Counted from the first letter of the stretch, positions 21,301 through 30,072 are shown. The stretch is DNA of 64,000 nt from Agromyces hippuratus (GCF_013410355.1 NZ_JACCFI010000001.1:992001-1056000); one strand, 5' to 3'. Notes: generated by a model from the letters alone, not told the origin. Program-made: numbers and translations.

Positions 21301-22129
21301 CGCGTTCACGGGCGCCGGCCTCGTGCGCGGTGCCACCGTCGCCGCGGATCGCGCCGAGAGCGTGCTCGTCGTCGAGTTCTGGCCGCTCATCGCCCTGGCG
21401 GCGGGCGTCACGATCGCGGTGATGTGGGCGCGCACCGCGTCGCGCCCCGCCTGGCTGGCTGAGGTGCTGCTCGCGGCATCCGTCGCGCTCGCCACCGTGC
21501 CGACACTGCTGGAGATCGTCACGGGCGACGAACCGCTGCTCCGCTCGGCCGTGCTGTTCCCCGTGCTCGCTCTCGCGTGCATCGCGTCGGCCGCGACGAC
21601 GGCGAGGCCCCTCGCCGGCTCGGTGTTCGTCTGGACGATGCTCTGCGCGCTGGCCCTCGGCGGCACGATCGTGCTGTTCTCCGGTCAGCTCGACACGTTC
21701 GATCTCGTCACCGCCTCGGTCGGCGTTGCGCTCATCGGCGTCGGCTGGTTCCGCATGCGCCGCGCTCCCGAGCTCGGCAGTTGGCCGGCTCTCGGTCCGG
21801 GCCTGGCCGTGCTGCTCGTGCCGCCGCTCTTCGCCGACTTCACCGATCCCCAGCTGTGGCGCATCGTGACGCTCGGCGTCGTCTCGGTCGCCGTGCTCGT
21901 CGTCGGCGCTGTTCGCCGCCTGCAGGCCCCGTTGCTGCTCGGCGGGGCGGTGCTGCTCGTGCACGCGCTCGTGCAGCTCTGGCCGTGGATCACCGACCTC
22001 TACGAGGCCGTGTGGTGGTGGTTGTGGCTCGGCATCGCCGGCGTACTGCTCGTCGTGCTCGCCGCGACCTACGAACGCCAGATGAGGCTCGCTCGCGGCG
22101 CCATCCGCTCGATCGCAGCCCTGCGATAG
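18365..22129 (+). CDS. Giant polytopic membrane protein, SCO7613-type
   Basis: 1254 residues from ATG 18365. A four-Cys zinc ribbon (C27, C30, C39, C42) at the N-terminus is followed by a Pro/Ala/Thr-rich linker (residues ~80-155). From GVQVLLLTLGVVLISI onward more than thirty hydrophobic segments run almost without soluble loops to residue ~1240. This matches the actinobacterial 'SCO7613 C-terminal domain-containing membrane protein' group. No transport, catalytic or nucleotide-binding motif is visible and the function is unknown. The zinc ribbon facing the cytosol suggests coupling to another protein or nucleic acid, which is speculation. It stands alone between two tRNA genes. A perfect 6-1-6 palindrome GTGGATGATCCAC lies at 18318-18330 upstream. 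Confidence 0.8.
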   Translation: MPEQPADARDLRRWPSDPAQLIDTTLCPSCFSALRSAVCGTCGLDLSVPAAGELLAAGRALHDREADRQSLISTMREAQTSRVRQAAASVTDAAAHAAPVAAATPSPSPAMVPAQAPPVLSVPVPVPPTPAVTPTPTSIPQQLQASAPAPAGATAPVAAPRSGRSGVQVLLLTLGVVLISITAIVFLFVAYLVASLEVRSIIIAVASVLVLGVAWLLRARRLPGTAEGVASVAIVLLLLDVWIVRANMLFGTETIGTSAYLGGALLVVAAVLVGVRAASGIRIAGIAAAAFAPVGVFLLASEAAPDDQLSTPFWVGFLAVSLLGSAAVLLPATVERTIVMAAGFVGGALALLPAYWALPEVPWSQLWWYLVVAAAWLLALLAVRLRHGLGTVWAVIAAPAFGLSLALAPTLAIFSELGSEVSLWLAPAAAGAVAAVFAAGTRLAGPVARDSLAAMVAAIAVAACSVLPGVLLGLGVVWTRFAGSVPPWNLELDEQLRPGIPDHDLTAVLVPAVVAVGALVISVLVRSGRALAAIPTAAAFASGIAVACVAPGPAIAAVLLLVLAGGALALAAIRHRLEAPGLLAALAVGGSASAALAWWVGYSNATVWPWVATIVIALAIVGRVIARRVWPAVAVPAAGATHLAIASTLFVFAVFSIPFWQAPDDVQLIEPWMWLAVASSVLLVAAAVVRFGSTSDRLCAVTPLFAASVISICALAFETDASWRWVPASIFVIAGVVWLRLGVPEALRVAFAATTPLALAFVSVVVVDEAFGWETIGIAIAGAALLGAALAHVVPERTSRTRLVWAVAAGVVGAVALVAGVTGSFGSSELWLVLLLLTPVPIVLAALDGDPIGGDSPARHLGWLSLVLGVTTVWVRLSGSGVGDVEAYTLPLAAALAATGGLITWRRTSGAAPAQGRTALFATAAAVAVLPSIGTAGVAELRALLLVSIGIVLAVAAVFLPEVARGVPVRLLGVLTGWVAFTGAGLVRGATVAADRAESVLVVEFWPLIALAAGVTIAVMWARTASRPAWLAEVLLAASVALATVPTLLEIVTGDEPLLRSAVLFPVLALACIASAATTARPLAGSVFVWTMLCALALGGTIVLFSGQLDTFDLVTASVGVALIGVGWFRMRRAPELGSWPALGPGLAVLLVPPLFADFTDPQLWRIVTLGVVSVAVLVVGAVRRLQAPLLLGGAVLLVHALVQLWPWITDLYEAVWWWLWLGIAGVLLVVLAATYERQMRLARGAIRSIAALR

Positions 22130-22216
22130 GCACTCGACGGGCGGCATACGCGGCGCGCGTCACGAGAGGGGGGTCATCGTGTACTACGATGATCCAGTGC
22201 CCGCGAGCGGGTACGC

Positions 22217-22290
22217 GGGGATGTAGCTCAATGGTAGAGCCTCAGTCTTCCAAACTGATCACGCGGGTTCGATTCCCGTCATCCCCTCCA
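22217..22290 (+). tRNA. tRNA-Gly (anticodon TCC)
   Basis: Acceptor GGGGATG, D-arm GCTCAATGGTAGAGC, anticodon loop CTTCCAA giving TCC, T-arm GGGTTCGATTCCC, discriminator T, with CCA encoded at 22288-22290. TACGAT at 22185-22190 could be its -10 box. Confidence 0.97.
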
Positions 22291-22454
22291 CACGACCCAC
22301 TCGTCGTTGCCTCCGGCGCTCTCGCCACACGCGCAGCGTTCTCGATTCGCGATTTCGGCCCCCTCGAGGCGTCGACGAACGTGCGCGCAGCGTGCTCGCG
22401 ATCTGATCGCCCGTGAGGATTCGGTCTAGCGCCAGCTGAGAGCGCTCTACTACC

Positions 22455-25202
22455 GTGAACCCCATCGACAACATCCAGCCCTCGCTCCTCGGCCGCGGCG
22501 AAGAATTGGAACGTCTCGCCGTGCTCGTGGGTTCGGCGCGCAACGGGCACGGCTCGGCCTTGCTCCTGCGCGGCGAGGCCGGCATCGGGAAGACGACCCT
22601 GCTCGAAGCGGCCATGCACGACCTCGCAGGCGTTCGGGTCGTCCGTTCCGACGGCTTCGAGGCGGAGTCGGCCATGCCGTATGCGATGCTGCAGCGACTC
22701 GGGACGCCGTTCACACACCTCGTACCGGCTCTGCCGCGTCGCCAGGCATCGGCGTTGCGCATCGCCGCAGGCGTCGACGAGGGGCCGCCACCGGACCGAT
22801 ACCTCGTCGGCCTCGGCATGCTGTCGCTGCTCGCGGCCGCCGCAGAGCGCGAACCGCTCGTGTGCGTCGTCGATGACGCGCACCTCTCCGATCCCGAGTC
22901 GCTCGAGGTGCTCGCGTTCGTCGCGCGTCGGCTGAAGGCGGAGGCGGTGGCGATCGTGCTCAGCACCCGCCCCGACCCGAGAGTCGATCGCGCGGCCGCC
23001 GGCATCGCCTCCCTGGAGCTCGGAGGGCTCGACGCGCAGACGGCCGTGCACGTGCTGAATCGGTCGGCGACGGATCAGGTCGACCCGTACCTCGCGATGC
23101 GATTCGCCGAGGAGACGGGTGGCAATCCGCTCGCCCTCACCGACCTTGCGCGGGAGTTCACCGCACAGCAGCTCACCGACTCCTCGCTCGGGCTCGGCCC
23201 GTTCCGATCGGTCAACGCCTGGAGTCCACCTACCTTCGCGCGGTCGAAGCGCTTCCGGCCGACACGCGTCGGTGGCTCGGCATCGTCGCGGCGGAGTCCA
23301 CCGGTGATCCCGCGCTCATCGACGAAGCCGCTCGCCGGCTCGCCGTGCCCGCCGATGCCTCCGGGGCGGCCGAGAGCGCCGGGCTCGCCACTTCGCGCGA
23401 CCGCGTGCAGTTCCGGCATCCGCTCGTCCGCGCTGCCGTCTACAACGCGATGCCAGCGACGGAGCGTCGCCGCGTGCACGAGGCGCTCGAATCGGTCGCC
23501 GGAGCACGTGGTCGTCCCGATCTCGCGGTCTGGCACGCGGCAGAGGCCACGCTCGGCATCGACGACGAGGTCGCCGACCGCCTCGAACTGGCAGCGGATG
23601 CCGCGGGCGGGCGTGGCGGCACGGTCTCACGTGCTCGACTGCTGGCGCGCGCGGCCGATCTGTCGAGCCATGGGCCGCAGCGGGAGGCGAGGCTCGTCGC
23701 CGCCGCCGAGGCCGCCGCGGTCGCCGGTGCGGCACGCTTCGCGGCCGAGATGCTCGACCGAATCGACCCGGCCGCCCTCGACCCCGTGGCCGAGGGGCGG
23801 GTGCTCATGCTGCGCGCCATGCTCGCCCTGTTCGTGGCCGATCCCGAAGGGGTGAGGGGCGGCACCGAGCAGTTGCTGCGGGCAGCCGGCCTGTTCCACG
23901 GTCGAGCGCCCGAGCTCGAGCAGCGGGCTCTGCTCGGGGCCTTCAACGCGGAGCTCACCTCGGAGTCGACCGTGCGCAGCGGGAGCCTGCAGGCGCTCGG
24001 GCGCCGGCTCGCGACCGGAGCCGGCGTGACCGACGGGCGCAGGTCGCTCGCGTTGCGCGCCCTCGGTGCGCACATCCTGCGGCCGTACCCCGAGGCGGCG
24101 CCGATCATGCGTGCAGCGGTTGCGATGCTGCAGGACTCGAACGACGCGCAGCTGCTCGAGCTCGGCTCCGAGGCGGTCGCGTTGACGATGGCGTTGTGGG
24201 ACGAGCAGACCTGCGTCGAACTGCTCGAACGCACGGTGCGTGCGGCCACGGAGGCCGGCAACCTGCGCGTGCTCGACACCACGCTGTGGGTACTCGGGCT
24301 CCTCGAGCTCGTCCGCGGCGACCCCGCCGCATCCGGTCGGTACGTGGAGCAGGTGCGCGAGTTGCGCCGAGCCATCGGCTACGACGCGGAGCAGGTCGTG
24401 AACGCGTCCTACCTCGCCTGGTCGGGGGCGCCGCCCGAACTCGTCGAGCAGATCGCCGAGGCGACGCTCCTCACCGGATTCGCCGGCGTCTGGACGATCG
24501 CGATGACCGGTCTCAGCATCCGCGAGATCGCCGACGGCCACTACCGTGACGCCTACGAGCGCCTCCGACCCATGGTCGAGCGCGAGTTCCTGCAGGTGAC
24601 GTACCAGCAGCTGCCCGACCTGGTCGAGGCGGGCGTACGCAGCGGCAATGTCCGGGCGGCGCGGGCCGCGGCCGATCGGCTCGCCGAATTCGCGACGGCG
24701 AGCGGCACGCCATGGATCCGCGGCATCTCGGCACGGGCCGAGGCCCTGCTCGCCGAGCCGGAGCAGGCGGAGGCCCGATACGTCGAGGCGATCGAGCACT
24801 TCGGCCGGGCCACGGCACCCGGCGAGCTCGCGCGCGCACACCTGCTGTACGGCGAGTGGTTGCGCCGCATGAAGCGCCGCCGCGAGGCCCGCGACGAGCT
24901 CCGTTCCGCGCTCGCGATCTTCGAACGCGTCGGTGCGCCGGCGTTCGCGGCGCGAGCCCGTCGGGAACTCGAGGCGACCGGCGAGCACGTGCTCGCGCAC
25001 GAGACTGGTGACGGCCCCGACCGGCTCACACCCCCAGGAGGATGCGGTCGCGCGGCTCGCGTCCGCCGGCCGGACGAACGCCGAGATCGGCGCCGAGCTC
25101 TTCATCAGCGCGAACACGGTCGACTACCACCTGCGGAAGGTGTTCCGGAAGCTCGGCATCACCTCGCGGAAGCAGTTGACCGAACGGATGCCCGGTCGCT
25201 GA
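22455..25202 (+). pseudogene. LAL-type LuxR family transcriptional regulator, broken by two compensating single-base indels
   Basis: The coding potential matches a large ATP-binding LuxR regulator of about 915 residues, starting GTG 22455. Residues 40-48 are Walker A GEAGIGKTT, with Walker B VCVVDDAHL. The frame is lost near 23205, where GGCCCGTTCCGATCGG lacks one C compared with the expected GPFPIGQRLE reading. The next frame then runs through the long helical middle to 25030. There CCCCC (25031-25035) has one C too many, and a third shift restores LTPQEDAVARLASAGRTNAEIG and the HTH helix ANTVDYHLRKVF. Total length is unchanged. It may be a real pseudogene or homopolymer sequencing error. 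It precedes three alpha/beta hydrolases that it may have controlled. Confidence 0.8.
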
Positions 25203-25311
25203 GCTCGCGACTACGCGCATCACGTGGTTCGGCGCAAGCACGGCGCGGGCCAGCATCGAGGCATCCGCGAATCGCGAGCCGCGCGACTCGCCCCGCATCC
25301 GGGAGGCGCCC

Positions 25312-26136
25312 ATGCCCCACGTCACTGCCGATGACGGCGCGCAGATCTTCTACAAGGACTGGGGTTCGGGCGGCACACCGGTGCTCCTGAGCCACGGGTG
25401 GCCGCTGAACGCGGACGCCTGGGAGGCGGCGGCGCTCTTCCTCGCCGAGCACGGGCACCGCGCGATCGCGCACGACCGGCGCGGCCACGGCCGATCGAGC
25501 CAGACGTGGAACGGCAACGAGATGGACACGTACGCCGACGACCTCGCCTGCCTCATCGAACACCTCGACCTGACGGATCTCACGCTCGTCGGGCATTCGA
25601 CCGCGGGCGGCGAGATCGCGCACTACGTCGGCCGGCATGGTTCGGCGCGGGTCGCGAAGCTCGTGCTCGTCTCGGCTGTGCCCCCGCTCATGCTCGAAGC
25701 CTCCGACAACCCGGGCGGGTTGCCGCTCGCCGTGTTCGACGGGATTCGTGCGGGCGAGGCATCCGATCGCTCGCAGCTGTACCGCGACCTCGCCGACGGG
25801 CCGTTCTTCGGTCACAACCGCAACACCGACATCTCGCAGGGTGTGCGCGACGCGTTCTGGCTGCAGAGCATGGCCTGCGGGCACCGTGCCGCCTACGAAT
25901 GCATCGCGGCGTTCTCGGCCACGGATTTCCGGCCCGACCTGGCGAGCATCGACGTGCCGACCCTTGTGATCCACGGCGATGACGACCAGATCGTGCCCTT
26001 CCAGGTCGGCGGCGCTCGCTCGGCCGAGCTCATCGAAGGGGCGACGCTGCTGGTCTACGAGAACGGCGCGCACGGCCTGCCCGACACCGACCGCGATCGG
26101 CTGCACGCGGACCTGCTCGCCTTCATCGACTCCTGA
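25312..26136 (+). CDS. Alpha/beta hydrolase, non-haem chloroperoxidase/arylesterase type
   Basis: 274 residues from ATG 25312 with GGGAGG 6 nt upstream. The oxyanion segment is SHGWPLNADAW and the nucleophile elbow GHSTAGGE has Ser96. The acid lies in HGDDDQIVP (~225) and His254 in NGAHGLP. This matches cofactor-free haloperoxidase-like esterases, which hydrolyse esters and can perform perhydrolysis; the true substrate is unknown. There is no signal peptide. First of three same-strand hydrolases (spacings 61 and 79 nt) behind the LAL regulator, so probably one transcription unit. Confidence 0.88.
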   Translation: MPHVTADDGAQIFYKDWGSGGTPVLLSHGWPLNADAWEAAALFLAEHGHRAIAHDRRGHGRSSQTWNGNEMDTYADDLACLIEHLDLTDLTLVGHSTAGGEIAHYVGRHGSARVAKLVLVSAVPPLMLEASDNPGGLPLAVFDGIRAGEASDRSQLYRDLADGPFFGHNRNTDISQGVRDAFWLQSMACGHRAAYECIAAFSATDFRPDLASIDVPTLVIHGDDDQIVPFQVGGARSAELIEGATLLVYENGAHGLPDTDRDRLHADLLAFIDS

Positions 26137-26197
26137 ACCGGATGCCGCGGGGCCGCCCCTGCGGCATCGAAACGCTCACACTCGAAAGGACTCCGCC

Positions 26198-27046
26198 ATG
26201 ACCGACCAGACCGACTCCGCCGCCCCCGACACCATCGTGCTCGTGCACGGCCTCTGGATGACCCCGCGCAGCTGGCGGGGCTGGAAGGAGCGCTTCGAGT
26301 CGAAGGGCTTCACCGTGCTCACGCCCGCCTACCCCGGTTTCGAGATCGAGGTCGAGGCGTTGCGCGAGAACCCCGACGTCATCGCGAAGCTCACGGTGCC
26401 CGAGACCGTCGACCACATCGCCGCCCAGATCGAGGCGCTGCCGAAGCCGCCGATCATCATGGGCCACTCGTTCGGCGGCACGCTCACGCAGCTGCTGCTC
26501 GCGCGGGGGCTCGGCGCGTCGGCCGTCGTCGTCGACTCCGCGCCGACCGAGGGCGTGCGGATGACGCCCCTCTCCCAGGCGAAGTCGCTCTTCCCGGCGC
26601 TGAAGAACCCCGCGAACATCCATCGGGCCGTCGCGTTCACGCCCGAGGAGTTCCACTACGCGTTCGCGAACACGCTGTCGCGCGAGGACTCCGACGCTGC
26701 ATGGGAGGAGTTCGCGATCGCCGCACCGGGCAACTGGATCTGGGCGTACGGGCTCATCGCAAACTTCAAGCCCGGCCGCCAGGAGACCTGGGTCGACTAC
26801 GCGAAGGATCGTGCACCCCTGCTCTTCATCGGCGGCGAGAAGGACCACATCATGCCCCCGAGCGTGAACAAGTCGAACGCGAAGCACTACGCGAAGTCGC
26901 CGGCGCTCACGGAGTACGTCGAGTTCCCGGGTCGCTCGCACTGGATCTGCGCCGAGCCCGGTTGGGAGGAAGTGGCCGACCACGCCCTCGAGTGGGCGCT
27001 CGCACACGCGAGTGAGTCGGTGGTGCTCGGCGCAACGGCCGAGTGA
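26198..27046 (+). CDS. Alpha/beta hydrolase
   Basis: 282 residues from ATG 26198, preceded by GAAAGGA. Features: VLVHGLWMTPRSW near the N-terminus, nucleophile elbow GHSFGG with Ser91, acid in GGEKDHIMPP, and His in GRSHWICAEPGW. There is no signal peptide, so it is cytosolic. It is most like uncharacterised MhpC/RsbQ-type hydrolases. It lacks close resemblance to the preceding chloroperoxidase-like enzyme beyond the fold, so the three-gene array is not a simple tandem duplication. Substrate unknown. Confidence 0.85.
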   Translation: MTDQTDSAAPDTIVLVHGLWMTPRSWRGWKERFESKGFTVLTPAYPGFEIEVEALRENPDVIAKLTVPETVDHIAAQIEALPKPPIIMGHSFGGTLTQLLLARGLGASAVVVDSAPTEGVRMTPLSQAKSLFPALKNPANIHRAVAFTPEEFHYAFANTLSREDSDAAWEEFAIAAPGNWIWAYGLIANFKPGRQETWVDYAKDRAPLLFIGGEKDHIMPPSVNKSNAKHYAKSPALTEYVEFPGRSHWICAEPGWEEVADHALEWALAHASESVVLGATAE

Positions 27047-27125
27047 CGGAGACCGGCCCTCGACATCTGATCCACACCCGCAACGAATCGGTGATCCGCA
27101 CCGCAACGAATCGGAAGGAACGATC

Positions 27126-27963
27126 ATGATCACAACCAAGCGGAGAGGCCTCGCCACCCTCGCCATCGCAGCAGCGTTCTCCCTCGTCGCCCTCGGAGGC
27201 GCCGTTCTCCCGGCGACCGCGGCGACCACCGCGGACGCGCACGTCGCACGGGCCACCGCAGCCAAACCGACCGTCGTCCTCGTACACGGCGCGTTCGCCG
27301 ACTCCAGCGGCTGGAGTCTCGTCTCAACGGCGCTGCAGGCCAAGGGCTACCCGGTCATCGCGTTCTCGAACCCGCTGCGCGGGCCGCAGTACGACGGCGA
27401 CTACCTTCGACAGTTCCTCAGCACCATCAGCGGGCCCGTCGTGCTCGTCGGCCACTCCTACGGCGGCGCCGTGATCAGCAATGCGGCCACGGGCAACCCG
27501 AACGTCAAGTCGCTCGTCTTCATCGCCGCCTACGCGTTGGCCGAGGGAGAATCCGTCCAAGCCGCGAACGCTCTCGGCGGCGGCCACACCGACGTGATCG
27601 ACCATCTCGTGCTCCGCCCGTTCCCCGGCGCGACCGAAGGTGATGCCGATGCCTTCATCGACCCGGCGTTCTTCCCGGAACTGTTCGCGCAGGACGTCCC
27701 GAAGATCGTGGCGCAGAACATGGCCGGCTCGCAGCGCCCCGGGGCGCTCGCATCCCTCGTCGCTCCATCGGGTCCGCCGGCCTGGGCGTCGATCCCCAGC
27801 TGGTACATGGTGGCCAAGAACGACCGCATCATCCCGCCCGAAGCGGAGCGCGGCCATGGCCGCGCGGGCCGACGCCACGACGGTCGAGGTGAACACCTCG
27901 CACGTGCCGATGATCAGCCAGCCGCTCAAGGTGATCTCGATGATCCTCGACGCGGCCAAGTAG
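27126..27963 (+). pseudogene. Exported alpha/beta hydrolase with a 3' frameshift
   Basis: Starts at ATG 27126 with GGAAGGAACG upstream. A Sec signal peptide is clear: KRRGLA, a hydrophobic core, and LPATA before ATTADA. The mature part has VVLVHGAFADSSGW and nucleophile elbow GHSYGGA (Ser111). Around 27852 an extra G (GCGCGGCC) shifts the frame. The expected C-terminus, RAMAARADATTVEVNTSHVP followed by MISQPLKVI, is intact in another frame and stops at 27961-27963; it contains the catalytic His. Without correction, translation reads on in frame into dps and would make a spurious hydrolase-Dps fusion. Sequencing error and genuine decay are both possible. Confidence 0.75.
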
Positions 27964-28074
27964 TCGACGTGTGTCGGCCCGCCGCGTCCGCGGCGGGCCG
28001 ACATGCTGCATTTCGATACACGGAGCCCGATCTCCCTTCCGTGTCAACCCCAGATCAGCCCAGCCTTCCCTTGG

Positions 28075-28102
28075 TTGAAATCCGCGAGCACCCGCGTAGC
28101 GT
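28075..28102 (+). promoter_or_regulatory. Putative dps promoter
   Basis: TTGAAA (28075-28080) and TAGCGT (28097-28102), with a 16-nt spacer, lie 35 nt upstream of the dps start. Confidence 0.45.
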
Positions 28103-28121
28103 TGAACACGACATACGTTCA
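28103..28121. promoter_or_regulatory. Inverted repeat at the dps transcription start
   Basis: TGAAC and GTTCA arms with a 9-nt spacer immediately downstream of the putative -10 box, a position where a repressor would block initiation. It is not a LexA box because the spacer is too long. Confidence 0.35.
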
Positions 28122-28136
28122 GGGAAGGTGGACCAC

Positions 28137-28634
28137 ATGACAGACACCAAGATCGCCCCCAAGAGCCCCAAGGCCGGCGCGAACGCCGACGTGGCATCGG
28201 GCGTCGCGCAGTTCCTCACCCCGGTCGTGCAGGAGCTCGTCGCCCTCGCCGTGAATGGCAAGCAGGCGCACTGGCACGTACGCGGCGTGAACTTCATCGC
28301 AGTGCACGAGCTGCTCGACGAGGTCGTGGCGCACGCGCAGGAGTGGGCCGACCTCGCGGCTGAGCGAGTCGTCGCACTGGGCCTGCCGGTCGACGGCCGC
28401 CTCAAGTCGGTCGCCGACAAGAGCGGCGCCGTGAACCCGAAGCTCGGGTTCCAGCCCTACGACGAGGCCATCGCCGACGTCGTCGCCCAGATCGACCTCG
28501 CGGCCGAGAAGGTCGCCGAGGCGATCGACGGACTCGACGAGCTCGACCCGGTGAGTCAAGACGTCGTGATCGAGATCCGCCGCGGCCTCGACAAGGACCG
28601 CTGGTTCCTCTTCTCGCACGTCGCCGTGAAGTAA
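28137..28634 (+). CDS. dps: Dps family ferritin-like DNA-binding protein
   Basis: 165 residues from ATG 28137 with GGGAAGG about 9 nt upstream. The intersubunit ferroxidase centre is visible: His in KQAHWHVRG, His/Asp/Glu in FIAVHELLDEVV, and Glu in WADLAAERV. The N-terminal tail has Lys residues (TKIAPKSPKAG) that could contact DNA. Dps dodecamers store iron and use peroxide as oxidant, protecting DNA in stress and stationary phase. The gene has its own promoter-like region. Confidence 0.92.
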   Translation: MTDTKIAPKSPKAGANADVASGVAQFLTPVVQELVALAVNGKQAHWHVRGVNFIAVHELLDEVVAHAQEWADLAAERVVALGLPVDGRLKSVADKSGAVNPKLGFQPYDEAIADVVAQIDLAAEKVAEAIDGLDELDPVSQDVVIEIRRGLDKDRWFLFSHVAVK

Positions 28635-28676
28635 CACGCGATGGCGGGCTGACGGGCCCGGGTGCAGAATGCCGGT

Positions 28677-29405
28677 ATGACGGCCGATGCACCCGGGCCC
28701 GTTTCGTCTTCGGCGGATGCCGCGGGCGCGGGCTCGAGCGCGGCATCCGACCCGCCCCTGACCGACGCGCAGAAGTCGTTGCGCGCGCAGATGCTGGCCA
28801 CCGAGCACTGGAGCCTGCTCGCCTCGCGGTCGACCACGCAGAGCGAGGTGCTCACCCGCATCGCGATCTTCCTCACGCTCGTCTCGGCGGGACTCGTGAC
28901 GCTCGGCGTGCTCGGCAACGCCACCGAGTTCCGCGGCTGGTTCGGGATCGCCGCGCTCGGCGTGCTCGTGCTGCTCGTGCTGCTCGGGGTCATCACGCAG
29001 TTCCGCGTATTCAACACCGCGACCGAAGACCTCGCGTACGTGCTCGCGATGAACCGGCTGCGCGGCGCCTACCTCGATCTCGACCCGGGCATCGAACGGT
29101 ACTTCCTCATGGGCACGACCGACGACGAGACCGGTATCGGCCGGACGTACTACCCGTTCGCCGCGCGCGACCGCACGCAGGTCTTCGCGAGTTCGGCGAT
29201 GGTCATGCTCGTCGTGAACACCGCACTCGTCGGCCTCCTCACCGGTGCGCTGGTCTACGCGTTCACCGCGTCGGTGGGGTGGTCGGTCGCCGCCGGTGCG
29301 GTCGTCGCGGTGATCTCGTTCCTGTTCTGGATGTTCCGGGGCTACCGCAGCTACCTGGAGGTGCTGCGCACGCACGTGCCCCTGCGGCGCAGCCCGAAGG
29401 AGTGA
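28677..29405 (+). CDS. Uncharacterised membrane protein
   Basis: 242 residues from ATG 28677. A low-complexity Ala/Ser-rich N-terminus (to ~30) is followed by a soluble helix, then a membrane hairpin (IAIFLTLVSAGLVTLGVL and WFGIAALGVLVLLVLLGVI). A soluble segment of about 75 residues (DLAYVLAMNRLRGAYLDLDP) follows, and then a second hairpin (VFASSAMVMLVVNTALVGLL; WSVAAGAVVAVISFLFWMF). I do not recognise a named family. CAGAAT ending 6 nt before the ATG suggests a weak leaderless start. It converges on the response-regulator gene. Confidence 0.65.
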   Translation: MTADAPGPVSSSADAAGAGSSAASDPPLTDAQKSLRAQMLATEHWSLLASRSTTQSEVLTRIAIFLTLVSAGLVTLGVLGNATEFRGWFGIAALGVLVLLVLLGVITQFRVFNTATEDLAYVLAMNRLRGAYLDLDPGIERYFLMGTTDDETGIGRTYYPFAARDRTQVFASSAMVMLVVNTALVGLLTGALVYAFTASVGWSVAAGAVVAVISFLFWMFRGYRSYLEVLRTHVPLRRSPKE

Positions 29406-29415
29406 CCCGGAAGCG

Positions 29416-30072
29416 TCAGCGCTGCAGCCAGGTGAGCACGGCGAGCACGCGCCGATGGTCGGTGCCCGAGTCCTCGAGTCCGAGCTTCTGGAAGATCGAC
29501 GTGACGTTCTTCTCCACGGCACCGACGCCGATGAAGAGCTGCTTCGCGATGCCGGCGTTGGTGCGCCCCTCGGCCATGAGCGTCATGACCTCGCGTTCGC
29601 GGGGCGTCAGGGTCTCGAGCGGGTCGCTGCGGCGGGCGAGCAGCTCGCGCACGACCTGCGGATCGAGCACGGTGCCGCCCTGGCTGACCCGTTCGACGGC
29701 GTCTTCGAGTTCGTCGAGCGACGCGACGCGGTCCTTCAGCAGATAGCCCATGCCGCCCTCGCCCGAAGAGAGCAGTTCGTGGGCGTACGTGCCCTCGACG
29801 TACTGGCTGAGCAGCAGCACGCCGACCCTCGGCATGCGCCGCCGCAGTTCGATGGCCGCGCGCACTCCCTCGTCACGGAACGACGGAGGCATGCGCACGT
29901 CGAGGATCGCGAGGTCGGGCCGGGTCTCGTCGAGAGCCGCGAGGAGCGAATCGGCCTCGCCGTAGGCGGCCACCGTCTCGAAGCCGGCCTCGTCGAAGAG
30001 CCGCACGAGCCCCTCGCGGAGCAGCACCGAATCCTCGGCGAGCACGATGCGGAGCGGGGCGCGATCGGTCAT
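29416..30072 (-). CDS. Two-component response regulator, NarL/LuxR family
   Basis: 218 residues from ATG 30072. The receiver domain has the acidic pocket LAEDSV, phospho-acceptor Asp in AILDVRMPP, and Lys in LLKDRV. The C-terminal LuxR-type HTH reads TPREREVMTLMAEGRTNAGIAKQLF split across helices. It is the partner of the kinase immediately upstream, separated by a 72-nt gap that contains a strong hairpin. The operon context (multicopper oxidase first) suggests an envelope or metal-stress response, which is an inference. Confidence 0.92.
   Translation of the reverse strand: MTDRAPLRIVLAEDSVLLREGLVRLFDEAGFETVAAYGEADSLLAALDETRPDLAILDVRMPPSFRDEGVRAAIELRRRMPRVGVLLLSQYVEGTYAHELLSSGEGGMGYLLKDRVASLDELEDAVERVSQGGTVLDPQVVRELLARRSDPLETLTPREREVMTLMAEGRTNAGIAKQLFIGVGAVEKNVTSIFQKLGLEDSGTDHRRVLAVLTWLQR

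Noticed and set aside
18410..22147. Minus-strand open frame of about 1245 codons opposite the giant membrane protein
   Set aside because: The product is hydrophilic Arg/Glu/Asp/His-rich shadow sequence. The plus strand encodes clear membrane segments and has the zinc ribbon.
22200..22460. Integration site at tRNA-Gly with a genomic island behind it
   Set aside because: There is no integrase, no repeated tRNA 3' end and no composition change in the following genes.
28103..28121. LexA box before dps
   Set aside because: The arms GAAC/GTTC are separated by 9 nt instead of the 4 needed for LexA.
27012..28634. A single 540-codon hydrolase-Dps fusion
   Set aside because: It arises only because of the extra G near 27852. 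The hydrolase C-terminus with its own stop is intact in another frame, and dps has its own promoter and ribosome site.
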